Below, in pieces: positions 1-5,313 of a DNA stretch of 5,313 nt. This DNA comes from Chloroflexota bacterium (GTDB taxonomy: Bacteria > Chloroflexota > Chloroflexia > JAMDCE01), in the NCBI GenBank assembly GCA_023489135.1, contig JAMDCE010000047.1, positions 1 to 5,313 of the forward strand, written 5' to 3'. The notes beneath the pieces were generated by a model. It was not told the origin of the DNA. It did no database searches and was given only the letters and a program-made list of their open reading frames with translations. Positions within the stretch are counted from its first letter, which is position 1; the number at the start of each line of letters is the position of its first letter. Made by a program: the position numbers and the translations under genes.

Positions 1-43
1 GTTGAGCGTTTTCGTCCTTCTTTGAAGGACGAAAACGCTCAAC
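1..43. repeat. Perfect 20-bp inverted repeat (hairpin) at window edge
   Basis: The left arm GTTGAGCGTTTTCGTCCTTC (1-20) and the right arm (24-43) are exact reverse complements separated by TTT (21-23). The structure starts at base 1, so it could extend further left outside the window. Neither side is followed by a T-run, so it is not a classical intrinsic terminator. It may mark the 3' end of a gene outside the window, stabilise an RNA 3' end, or be a dispersed palindromic repeat. The inverted repeat itself is certain; its role is unknown. Confidence 0.9.
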
Positions 44-152
44 GCCCTCCTTAGACTTAGGTGTGGTGTGATAGCCTGGAAAAGAGCGCAAAATAAGTTA
101 CAGTGCCGACAGCAGCGTACCGTTTGGATCATTGTGCTTGTTGACTCCATCC

Positions 153-191
153 TTTCATCTCTCCTCCGAAGGAACCGCCCTGGAGATGAAA
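153..191. repeat. 9-bp inverted repeat with structured loop
   Basis: TTTCATCTC (153-161) pairs exactly with GAGATGAAA (183-191). The 21-nt loop contains a further short stem, TCCT (162-165) with AGGA (170-173) around CCGA. An alternative pairing of GCCCT (177-181) with AGGGC (194-198) would compete with the outer stem. This is weaker than the neighbouring palindromes and could be chance, but it lies 8 bases from the next palindrome. Confidence 0.45.
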
Positions 192-199
192 CGAGGGCA

Positions 200-225
200 A
201 GGACAGGCGCCGCGGCGCCTGTCCT
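200..225. repeat. 26-bp perfect GC-rich palindrome
   Basis: AGGACAGGCGCC (200-211) and GGCGCCTGTCCT (214-225) are exact reverse complements, and the central GC (212-213) is self-complementary, so all 26 bases form one perfect palindrome. On RNA it would fold into a very stable hairpin with a minimal loop. It lacks a following T-tract in either direction. It lies about 115 bases past the stop codon of the amidohydrolase gene in the direction of that gene's transcription. Confidence 0.9.
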
Positions 226-247
226 GACCACTTCCCATTTACTTAAG

Positions 248-291
248 GGGAAATTGCGCTTTTCCGCCACGGCGGAAAAGCGCAATTTCCC
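248..291. repeat. Perfect 21-bp hairpin downstream of the deaminase gene
   Basis: The arms at 248-268 and 271-291 are exact reverse complements separated by only AC (269-270). The core reads GCGCTTTTCCGCC and its complement. CTTA (242-245) and TAAG (293-296) extend the pairing after a small internal mismatch. The hairpin begins 48 bases past the stop codon of the minus-strand amidohydrolase gene. It could therefore end or protect the 3' end of the mqnC-deaminase transcript, but there is no U-tract after the stem (the minus-strand continuation is CTTAAGTAAATGG). It is a possible factor-dependent terminator, an mRNA-stabilising stem or a dispersed repeat. Confidence 0.85.
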
Positions 292-339
292 GTAAGGGTT
301 CCGAACGCGCGGAAGGCTTGGAAACAGGTTACAACTGAT

Positions 340-1596
340 CTAGCGGGATTCAGAGATTACGGTTACTTGCTGTCGGCCGCCTTCTCTCACGATAAACTCG
401 TAAATGTCGGCCGGGAGAGCTCCGGGTGGAAGGTCGATAGCAATCATCTGGGCTCGCTTCCCCGGTTCCAGCGTTCCAAGATCCTTGTCCAGACCCAGAG
501 CCCGTGCGCCGTCCTGGGTAGCCATTCGCGCGATAGCTTGAGCGCTTACGGCTTCTCCGTGCAGATCCTGAGCGAAGCGCATCTCCTCGAACAAATCCAG
601 CGACGCCACACTGCAGAGACCGTCGGTGCCCAGTCCGGCTACGACTCCCATAGAAAGATAAGTCTCGAGGGGGGCTCGACCTACCAGGAGGTTGGCATTG
701 CTTCGAGGGCAGTGCGCCAGGGTTGAGCCAGATTGCCGGATGAGGTCCACATCGGCCTCCGTCACCTGGACTCCGTGAACCAGCAGTGGGCTGGCTTCCA
801 GGCAACCCAGCCTGGCCAGATACTCGACGGGCGATAGGGAGACTGGCGACCAGGGGAGATCTTGCCAGTTCACCCGGGGGAACATGTCGGCGATGATCCG
901 GCCGGCACCATCCCTCAGGAAGGCCACCTCGTCGGCCGATTCAGCCAGGTGAATGCACAGCGGTAGGCCTTCCCTTCGGGCCCATTCGGTAGCCAACTCG
1001 AATAGTCTAGCCGACACGGTGTAGGGAGTGTGAAGAGAGAGGCCAATCCGCAGGCGGTGGCCGGCCAGCGCCTGCCACTCCTCAACCCGCTCCTGCGCCT
1101 TTTTCAACAGCTCGGAGGCAAGACGCTCGTCCAGCCCGATCACTTCGTAGTAGACCACACCTTCCACCGCGGAATCGTGGAGCACCTCCAGGGTGGTGCG
1201 GCTGTTGCAGATATCCCCCACAGCTACGACTCCTCTGGTTCTCATTGTCTGCAGTTCAAGGGCGACGTGCGACGCGAGGGAATCAGCCGGCGTATTTCGC
1301 CGAGCGTCGATGAGAGACAGGATCCAGGAGACGAAAGGTTGCGGCAGGGGAATCAAGTGGGCCAAATGGCTCAACTGCAGATGAGTGTGGGTATTGATCA
1401 GACCGGGCATGAGCAGCCGCTGGCCCAGGTCGACCAGCTTGGCTCGCGGAAAGGAGGCCTTGCACTGATCGAGGGGACCAATGGCGAGAATGCGTCTCCC
1501 ATTCGTCACCACACCGCCATCCTGGATCGGTTCGGTAGCTATGGGAACGACGACGGCGGCCCGGTATATGACTTCTATTTCGTGCTCGAATGGCAT
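340..1596 (-). CDS. mqnX: Aminodeoxyfutalosine deaminase-like amidohydrolase (TRZ/ATZ family)
   Basis: This 418-residue metal-dependent amidohydrolase probably deaminates 6-amino-6-deoxyfutalosine to futalosine in cytoplasmic menaquinone synthesis. The sequence shows the fold's motifs in order: an N-terminal beta-sandwich strand, PGLINTHTHLQLS with the HxH metal ligands (H70, H72), LHTPYT (H189), CIHLAES (metal ligand H216, probable catalytic E219), LLVHG (H274), AHCPRSN (H295), and GLGTDG with the metal aspartate D325. The C-terminal LGTLEPGKRAQMIAIDLP strand closes the beta-sandwich. The family alone would also fit guanine, S-adenosylhomocysteine or chlorohydrolase-type substrates. The specific call rests on the mqnC gene 52 bp upstream on the same strand. 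I chose the ATG at 1596 because the fold begins directly after it. The longer frame from 1707 would overlap mqnC by 59 bases and add 37 low-content residues. A GAGGT sits 15 nt upstream, which is rather distant, so the ribosome-binding support is weak. Confidence 0.8.
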   Translation of the reverse strand: MPFEHEIEVIYRAAVVVPIATEPIQDGGVVTNGRRILAIGPLDQCKASFPRAKLVDLGQRLLMPGLINTHTHLQLSHLAHLIPLPQPFVSWILSLIDARRNTPADSLASHVALELQTMRTRGVVAVGDICNSRTTLEVLHDSAVEGVVYYEVIGLDERLASELLKKAQERVEEWQALAGHRLRIGLSLHTPYTVSARLFELATEWARREGLPLCIHLAESADEVAFLRDGAGRIIADMFPRVNWQDLPWSPVSLSPVEYLARLGCLEASPLLVHGVQVTEADVDLIRQSGSTLAHCPRSNANLLVGRAPLETYLSMGVVAGLGTDGLCSVASLDLFEEMRFAQDLHGEAVSAQAIARMATQDGARALGLDKDLGTLEPGKRAQMIAIDLPPGALPADIYEFIVREGGRQQVTVISESR

Positions 1597-1648
1597 GTCT
1601 TGTTGGTTATTACCTCTTTCGAGCGACCGAACGTTCAAACGTTCAAAC

Positions 1649-2764
1649 TCAGAAATATCGCAAGATCCGGTACCGTGAATCCCGCTGGGCCGGTTGGAAA
1701 CCAGCATCTTTGATGAGGGCGACGATCTCTTGAAGCGATATCCGGTAGGTCACTCCGGCGGCGCGGACGACGTTCTCTTCGATCATAACGTTGCCGAAGT
1801 CGTTGGCGCCAAAGCGGACGGCCACCTGGGCCAGCTTCGCTCCCTGAGTCACCCAGGAGGCCTGAACGTTGGGGAAATTGTCCAGGAGAAGGCGTGATAC
1901 GGCCAGAGTGCGCAGGTATTCGTCGCCGGTGACGGTATCGCCTCCCAGAGCCGTGTTCTTTGGCTGAAAACTCCAGGGGATGAAGGCCGAGAATCCCGTC
2001 GTGACGTTGTCGGGCTGAAAACCAGCTCCTGCCGCATCTTGAGCGGTCCTCAGCCTGTCTAAATGAGCGAAGCGCTGCTTCAGAGTCTCCCCCAGACCAA
2101 ATACCATCGTGGCTGAGGTCACCAATTCCTGCTTTTGTGCTACGGCCATCACCTCCAGCCAGCGCTGCCAACCGATCTTGTTGGGGCTGACTCTTCTGCG
2201 CACGGCGTCGTCCAGGATCTCGGCACCGCCACCCGGCAGCCCATCCAGTCCGGCGGCGCGCAACCGTCGCAGAGTCTCTTCGGTGGTCAAATGCGACAAC
2301 CGGGAGATATGGTCAATTTCCGGAGGCGAGAAGGCGTCTATCTCGATGGCGTATTTGCTCTTGATAGAGCACAGCATTTCCTCGTAATAGTTTATGGTCA
2401 GCTCGGGGTGCATGCCACCCTGCATTAGAATGCGCGTGCCCCCCAGTTCAAGCGTCTCTTCCACTTTCTGCGCCAGATCGGAGAACGAGAGGAGATAGGC
2501 CTCGGGGTGGCCCAATTCGCGGTAGAAGGCGCAGAACTTGCAACCGGAGACGCAGACGTTGGTGTAGTTGATATTGCGATCGACGATGAAGGTCACGACC
2601 CTCTCAGGATGGGCCTTCTTTCGCCGCTCGTCGGCCACTTTACCCAGAAAGAGGAGATCCGCGTTCTGAAAAAGCTGAATTCCCTCGTCCGCCGAGAGAC
2701 GATTTCCAGCCAGCGCCTTCTGCAGCAGTTCGTTCGCCTGAGGCGATATAGATCTCCGCGGCAT
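1649..2764 (-). CDS. mqnC: Cyclic dehypoxanthine futalosine synthase (radical SAM, MqnC)
   Basis: This 371-residue radical SAM enzyme cyclises dehypoxanthine futalosine to the spiro cyclic form in the futalosine route to menaquinone. Its cluster motif is C71-VSG-C75-KF-C78, a CX3CX2C, preceded by DRNINYTNV. Other blocks I recognise as MqnC are GGTRILMQGGMHPEL (108-122), EIDAFSPPEIDHI (141-153), AAGLDGLPGGGAEILDD (170-186), RRRVSPNKIGWQRWLEVM (189-206), FIPWSFQPKNT (261-271) and LLLDNFPNVQASWVTQG (292-308), ending in FGANDFG and MIEENVV. The whole family length is present. The start is supported by AAGGAG (2769-2774) four bases before the ATG and by a promoter just upstream. One oddity is that residues about 246-256 (GAGFQPDNVTT) look like a short insertion before GFSAFIPW. 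The related paralogue MqnE was considered and is less consistent with these blocks. Confidence 0.93.
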   Translation of the reverse strand: MPRRSISPQANELLQKALAGNRLSADEGIQLFQNADLLFLGKVADERRKKAHPERVVTFIVDRNINYTNVCVSGCKFCAFYRELGHPEAYLLSFSDLAQKVEETLELGGTRILMQGGMHPELTINYYEEMLCSIKSKYAIEIDAFSPPEIDHISRLSHLTTEETLRRLRAAGLDGLPGGGAEILDDAVRRRVSPNKIGWQRWLEVMAVAQKQELVTSATMVFGLGETLKQRFAHLDRLRTAQDAAGAGFQPDNVTTGFSAFIPWSFQPKNTALGGDTVTGDEYLRTLAVSRLLLDNFPNVQASWVTQGAKLAQVAVRFGANDFGNVMIEENVVRAAGVTYRISLQEIVALIKDAGFQPAQRDSRYRILRYF

Positions 2765-2768
2765 AACT

Positions 2769-2774
2769 CTCCTT
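2769..2774 (-). promoter_or_regulatory. Ribosome-binding site of mqnC
   Basis: On the minus strand AAGGAG precedes the ATG by four bases (AGTT). The spacing is short but the match to the anti-Shine-Dalgarno sequence is good, and it fixes the mqnC start at 2764. Confidence 0.75.
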
Positions 2775-2803
2775 TTCGGGAGCTTTTCGTTGAATAGCGG
2801 CCT

Positions 2804-2833
2804 ATTATGCCACGGTGAGCCTGGTTCTGTCCA
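2804..2833 (-). promoter_or_regulatory. Probable sigma-70-type promoter for mqnC
   Basis: Read on the minus strand, TGGACA (2828-2833, five of six matches to TTGACA) is followed after 18 bases by CATAAT (2804-2809, five of six matches to TATAAT). A TGG directly before it gives an extended -10. Transcription would start near 2797, leaving a leader of about 33 bases that contains the ribosome-binding site. The promoter lies between the inverted repeat at 2861-2984 and mqnC, so the mqnC-deaminase pair can be expressed independently of the upstream glycosidase gene. Confidence 0.6.
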
Positions 2834-2860
2834 ATCAGGGGAGGGCGCAGGAGAACGGGA

Positions 2861-2984
2861 TTCACCACGGAGGCACAGAGGACACAGAGGGGGATAAGGG
2901 TTAGGGGTTAAGGGTTAAGCGTTGGAAGAACCGGGGCGTTAACCCATAACCCGCAACCCTTAGTCTCTGCGCCTCTGTGGTGAA
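2861..2984. repeat. 124-bp imperfect inverted repeat with GGGTTA-type arms
   Basis: The outer arms TTCACCACGGAGGCACAGAG (2861-2880) and 2965-2984 pair at 18 of 20 positions. The inner arms at 2895-2918 (TAAGGGTTAGGGGTTAAGGG, then TTAA) and 2939-2962 pair at 21 of 24. The loop is 2919-2938. The left side has 14 extra bases (2881-2894), partly explained by a tandem CACAGAGG-A-CACAGAGG; the right side has only 2. The element starts 6 bases past the glycosidase stop codon and ends 27 bases before the mqnC -35 box. It resembles a small non-coding palindromic or MITE-like repeat, or a fold-back terminator; there is no T-run and no coding capacity. I recall CACCACAGAGGCACAGAG-type strings as recurring between genes in environmental bacterial genomes, but cannot verify that here. 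Confidence 0.8.
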
Positions 2985-2990
2985 CTCTCG

Positions 2991-4760
2991 TTACCCGCCG
3001 TAGCGCCAGGTATAGTAGTGCCGGCCGACGTTGCCCATCTCCACTTTCCAGCCATCCGGATTGGAGGGAGTATAGGTGAGGATTCGGCGCTCGAAGGCCT
3101 GGATGAGGACGTCACGGGGTACCCCGCCTACTTTGGCACTGGTCCAGTAGGCGTCGGTGATGGGCAGACCGGTGGCGTAAAAGACGGGATCGAACAGTCT
3201 TTCGGAGACCGGCCCATTATCGTAGACGGGAGCAGTGGAGTTGAGGAAATCCCAGAAAACGTTGGCCACGGTGTGGTGAGTCTCCGGCACGTAAAAGGCG
3301 GCGTAGGTCGCGGGTAGAGCCGGGTCGGTCCAGGTTCGCCCAGAGCTATTCACGGCCTCCTGTATCGTTTGGCCCACTTCTCGCCCGGGTAACCCCTGGA
3401 GTGGGCCTAAAGTGGCGTAGGTCGGGCCGCTCTGATCATCGGGATCGCCGGCCACCGGGATCTGGGCTGGGGAGGAGGGCTGGTAGGCGTTATCGCCAAC
3501 CTGAATCCGTCCGTTGACCATCTCCGATACCAGCAGACCGTTGGTGACGAACCAGGGGCTGGACTGGTCGCTGTTGAAGTCGTTGATCTCCATCCGAGAC
3601 TTGTCGAAGTAATGGACGAGCCGCGACCCACCGGCCGCTTCCTGGTAGGGCTCGCGGGCCGTGGAGAACGCGCCGGGGCCCCAGATCCACGTCCGGCTGG
3701 TAGCGAACCCGGCGATGGGCCCATCGGTGCGGTTCCAGGTGTAGAAGAGAGCCGGATGGGCATAGCCCTGGGGGATACCCTTGAACGTAGCCGACAGAGA
3801 CTTCGTGAGGTCGAGATATTTCGACCCGTAGCTCTGGCTGGGCTCTATCTGGGTGCCCTCGAACCACTCGTTGTAGCTGGAGATGGTTATCCATTCCGGT
3901 GAGCTGACGATGGCCGCTCCAAAGCTTTCCTGGTAATAACTCCCGTCTCGTCGCGGGACGGCGTACGACCCCGGCCGGCCCAGATGAGTATCGTCGTAAC
4001 CCGGAGCAACGCCGGCCGCCCAGATCTTGGAAGTACGGTTCTGGGCGTTGTAATCGTCTATCTTGGCCCGGAAGGAGCGATCCGTGGAGGACAGATTGTC
4101 GGACCAGGTGGCGGCGCTAAAAAGGTGGATGCCGTCGAAGACGCTTAGATAGGACAGATCAGTGGTCTCGGCCGACCACAGCATCGACCGGTTAGGGTCG
4201 ACTTGGGATCTTATGGAGGCCCAGGCGTCTTGAGGGGACTGGCCCGGGTTGGTCGGAACGGCCTTGACGTCCCAGAAGAACAGGACCGGGCGACCCCTGT
4301 AGTGAAAGAAGGTGGGCCGGTTGGCGTACTTGTCCGCCACATACCTCAAGGCATTCACCACTTTGTCCTGGCTACCGAACTGCCAGGAGTGAATCTCGAA
4401 GTAGATGGTGGAACGGAAATCCTGTCCCACGGAGAGGTTCAAAAGGGTGTCGAAGTTGGCGTCGGTGGGGTCTCCGGGGCCCCACCAGGAGCTGATAAAG
4501 CCATCTATTCCGGACGCCGAGGCCTCATTGATCTGGCGCCGGATGGTCCCCTGGTCGGCGGACAGGTAGGCAGACACAGGCTGGTCCCCCATCTTGCCGC
4601 TGGTCCAATCGAAGTCTCTGTACCAGGGGAAGTAGAAGGCCAGCACGGCCTTCTCCGGGCCGGGATAGGCCAGCGCCGGGGACGGAGAGAGCGGAAGCGT
4701 GGAGGTTATCGCCATTAGAGCCAGAAAAGCCGCGGAGAAGAGTCTCGTCCGTCGAAGCAT
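2991..4760 (-). CDS. Secreted GH99-like glycoside hydrolase with C-terminal Chloroflexi-type domain
   Basis: This 589-residue exported protein probably cleaves alpha-mannoside-type glycans outside the cell. Residues 1-31 are a signal peptide: RR, then a hydrophobic stretch and a P-A-L-A cleavage site before Y32. Residues about 36-330 match the GH99 TIM barrel (endo-alpha-mannosidase/endo-mannanase), with FYFPWY (42-47), GIDGFISSWWG (84-94), FHYRGRPVLFFWDV (152-165) and SSYNEWFEGTQIEP (294-307). In GH99 the NEWxEG block carries the two catalytic carboxylates, here E298 and E301. The usual histidine of NEWHEG is phenylalanine here. Residues about 332-589 form a second, non-catalytic region rich in Tyr and Trp, ending FERRILTYTPSNP...GWKVEMGNVGRHYYTWRYG, a tail I associate with extracellular Chloroflexi proteins and whose role I do not know. 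The ATG at 4760 has AGGAAGG (4771-4777) ten bases upstream. The exact substrate is not predictable from the sequence alone. Confidence 0.85.
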   Translation of the reverse strand: MLRRTRLFSAAFLALMAITSTLPLSPSPALAYPGPEKAVLAFYFPWYRDFDWTSGKMGDQPVSAYLSADQGTIRRQINEASASGIDGFISSWWGPGDPTDANFDTLLNLSVGQDFRSTIYFEIHSWQFGSQDKVVNALRYVADKYANRPTFFHYRGRPVLFFWDVKAVPTNPGQSPQDAWASIRSQVDPNRSMLWSAETTDLSYLSVFDGIHLFSAATWSDNLSSTDRSFRAKIDDYNAQNRTSKIWAAGVAPGYDDTHLGRPGSYAVPRRDGSYYQESFGAAIVSSPEWITISSYNEWFEGTQIEPSQSYGSKYLDLTKSLSATFKGIPQGYAHPALFYTWNRTDGPIAGFATSRTWIWGPGAFSTAREPYQEAAGGSRLVHYFDKSRMEINDFNSDQSSPWFVTNGLLVSEMVNGRIQVGDNAYQPSSPAQIPVAGDPDDQSGPTYATLGPLQGLPGREVGQTIQEAVNSSGRTWTDPALPATYAAFYVPETHHTVANVFWDFLNSTAPVYDNGPVSERLFDPVFYATGLPITDAYWTSAKVGGVPRDVLIQAFERRILTYTPSNPDGWKVEMGNVGRHYYTWRYGG

Positions 4761-4770
4761 AATCGAAATA

Positions 4771-4777
4771 CCTTCCT
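4771..4777 (-). promoter_or_regulatory. Ribosome-binding site of the glycosidase gene
   Basis: AGGAAGG on the minus strand lies ten bases before the ATG at 4760. It supports the start that gives the complete signal peptide. Confidence 0.7.
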
Positions 4778-4865
4778 GCTAGTTGCGATTATCCCAAGGG
4801 GGAAAGCCTGTCAGGGGCAGCGCCGGTGGTTTTGATCCCTGGGGGCGAGAATAGGGTCGAGGGTC

Positions 4866-4894
4866 AATTTAGCATACGCTCGCCCGCAGAGCAA
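4866..4894 (-). promoter_or_regulatory. Possible promoter for the glycosidase gene
   Basis: On the minus strand, TTGCTC (4889-4894) is followed after 17 bases by TAAATT (4866-4871), which is preceded by TGC and so forms an extended -10. The -35 box matches only three of six bases. Just downstream is a direct repeat, GACCC-TC-GACCC on the minus strand (4854-4865), near the predicted start of transcription; it could be an operator half-site pair or chance. The leader would be about 100 bases long. Confidence 0.4.
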
Positions 4895-4955
4895 GGGGAA
4901 AAGGGTAGTACATTGGTACGGGCTTTTGCTTAGGAATAGACCGGCTGGCAATCTG

Positions 4956-4985
4956 TTGGCTCTCGCACAGGTGATACAGTATAAT
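4956..4985 (+). promoter_or_regulatory. Promoter for the right-edge gene
   Basis: A perfect TATAAT at 4980-4985 is preceded, 18 bases earlier, by TTGGCT (4956-4961, four of six matches to TTGACA). Transcription would start near 4992, giving a leader of about 44 bases to the ATG at 5036. With the oppositely oriented candidate at 4866-4894 this makes 4761-5035 a divergent promoter region. Confidence 0.6.
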
Positions 4986-5035
4986 CGCGCTATTAGAAAA
5001 CCGATGGTCTGGTAGGTTCAGAAGAAACCAACTCT

Positions 5036-5313
5036 ATGCGAGACGATGAAGAACTCTGCAAGAAATGCTTTGACCGTTATCTTGTGGATAGTCTTGGTCT
5101 TCGATCAAGAGCCTGGCGGGAGGGTGAAGACCCACCAGATTACTACCTTATCCTAGGTGACCGAGGATTTGCCGTTGAGGTTACGAATCTCATCGGAGAA
5201 CTCCACACGGCTTCGGGATCGATTTCTGATGAGGGTTACAGCGCAGCAGTAAGAAAGATCACCAAAACAATCAAATCGAGAGCGATTGAGCAAGGAATTC
5301 TCCGCCGAGCCTA
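5036..5313 (+). CDS. Unrecognised protein, N-terminal 92 residues (cut by window end)
   Basis: The frame opens with ATG at 5036 and is still open at the last base, so only the N-terminus is visible. An in-frame TAG at 4994 rules out an ATG start further upstream. The ribosome-binding site is weak (purine-rich AGAAGAA, 5020-5026). I do not recognise the family. Visible features are a C-KK-C pair (C8, C11) and the block DPPDYYLILGDRGFAVEVTNL (residues 32-52). A PD followed about 13 residues later by an ExT in a hydrophobic strand (D35, E48-V-T50) is the layout of some PD-(D/E)XK-type nuclease folds. That assignment is only suggestive, because the usual lysine is replaced by threonine and the rest of the protein is missing. 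A basic helix-like stretch follows (residues 72-91, VRKITKTIKSRAIEQ). The gene is transcribed away from the glycosidase and looks lower in GC than its neighbours. Confidence 0.7.
   Translation, partial: MRDDEELCKKCFDRYLVDSLGLRSRAWREGEDPPDYYLILGDRGFAVEVTNLIGELHTASGSISDEGYSAAVRKITKTIKSRAIEQGILRRA

Larger units (their letters stand above)
44..339. other. Gene-free intergenic stretch with clustered palindromes
   Basis: I find no convincing protein or RNA gene between the edge hairpin and the end of the minus-strand amidohydrolase gene. The only complete plus-strand reading frame of note (68-295, 75 codons) runs through two palindromes and has no family signature. The stretch holds a 9-bp stem with a 21-nt loop (153-191), a 26-bp perfect palindrome (200-225) and a 21-bp hairpin (248-291), which are listed separately. 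The remaining bases, 44-152 and 292-339, show nothing I can interpret. Confidence 0.6.

Noticed and set aside
1..54. Plus-strand frame open from the left edge to a TAG at 52-54, possible 3' end of an upstream gene
   Set aside because: Only 17 codons are visible and nearly all lie in the hairpin, so coding cannot be judged.
1..150. Minus-strand frame starting at ATG 150 and open to the left edge (begins MESTSTMIQTVRCCRHC)
   Set aside because: It has a purine-rich AGGAGAG upstream and a Cys cluster, but it reads straight through the perfect 1-43 hairpin and resembles nothing known. It is too weak to annotate without the sequence to the left.
200..291. Classical rho-independent terminators
   Set aside because: The stems are strong but no T-run follows in either direction, so they were listed as inverted repeats with a possible 3'-end role.
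68..295. Plus-strand 75-codon open frame in the left intergenic region
   Set aside because: It crosses both the 200-225 and 248-291 palindromes, has no ribosome-binding site or family signature, and its composition looks non-coding.
1597..1707. Longer start of the amidohydrolase at ATG 1707
   Set aside because: It would overlap mqnC by 59 bases, and the 37 added residues lack any feature of the fold, which begins right after the ATG at 1596.
1030..1713. Plus-strand 227-codon open frame
   Set aside because: It is antisense to the amidohydrolase gene, whose motifs are unmistakable. The frame is a shadow of its codon bias.
2891..2962. True telomeric or CRISPR-like repeat array from the GGGTTA units
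   Set aside because: There are only about three irregular units per arm with no unique spacers, and they are arranged as an inverted repeat, so neither reading fits.

Overview
The window most resembles a piece of chromosome from a bacterium that makes menaquinone by the futalosine route. A member of the Chloroflexota (Chloroflexi) is the likeliest source. The reasons are a MqnC plus aminofutalosine-deaminase pair, and a secreted GH99-type glycosidase whose C-terminal tail (ending in a FERRILTYTPSNP...GWKVEMGNVGRHYYTWRYG block) I associate with extracellular Chloroflexi proteins. The lineage call is inference from remembered family patterns; no search was run. The three main genes are moderately GC-rich, and the gene at the right edge looks less so.

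Layout from left to right. Bases 1-339 hold no convincing gene but carry a cluster of perfect or near-perfect palindromes (1-43, 153-191, 200-225, 248-291) beyond the 3' end of the menaquinone genes. Bases 340-1596 (minus) encode a TRZ/ATZ-type amidohydrolase, called as aminodeoxyfutalosine deaminase. Bases 1649-2764 (minus) encode MqnC, the radical SAM cyclic dehypoxanthine futalosine synthase. The two genes are 52 bp apart, and a good extended -10 promoter lies just upstream of mqnC, so they probably form one transcript. Bases 2861-2984 form a long imperfect inverted repeat with GGGTTA-type repeats in its arms, placed between mqnC and the next gene. Bases 2991-4760 (minus) encode a secreted GH99-like glycosidase fused to the C-terminal domain. 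Bases 4761-5035 form a divergent promoter region. From 5036 to the right edge (plus) runs the start of an unrecognised protein with a possible nuclease-like signature.

Functionally, the amidohydrolase would convert aminodeoxyfutalosine to futalosine, and MqnC would act two steps later, after MqnB hydrolysis, closing the ring on the way to 1,4-dihydroxy-6-naphthoate. The glycosidase appears to be a separate extracellular function. It is insulated from the menaquinone pair by the inverted repeat and by the mqnC promoter.

The observations most worth a second look are the palindrome cluster at the left end, the inverted-repeat element at 2861-2984, the uncharacterised C-terminal domain of the glycosidase, and a short apparent insertion in MqnC. 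I see no CRISPR array, tRNA, rRNA or transposase gene, and nothing I can firmly call a new system.
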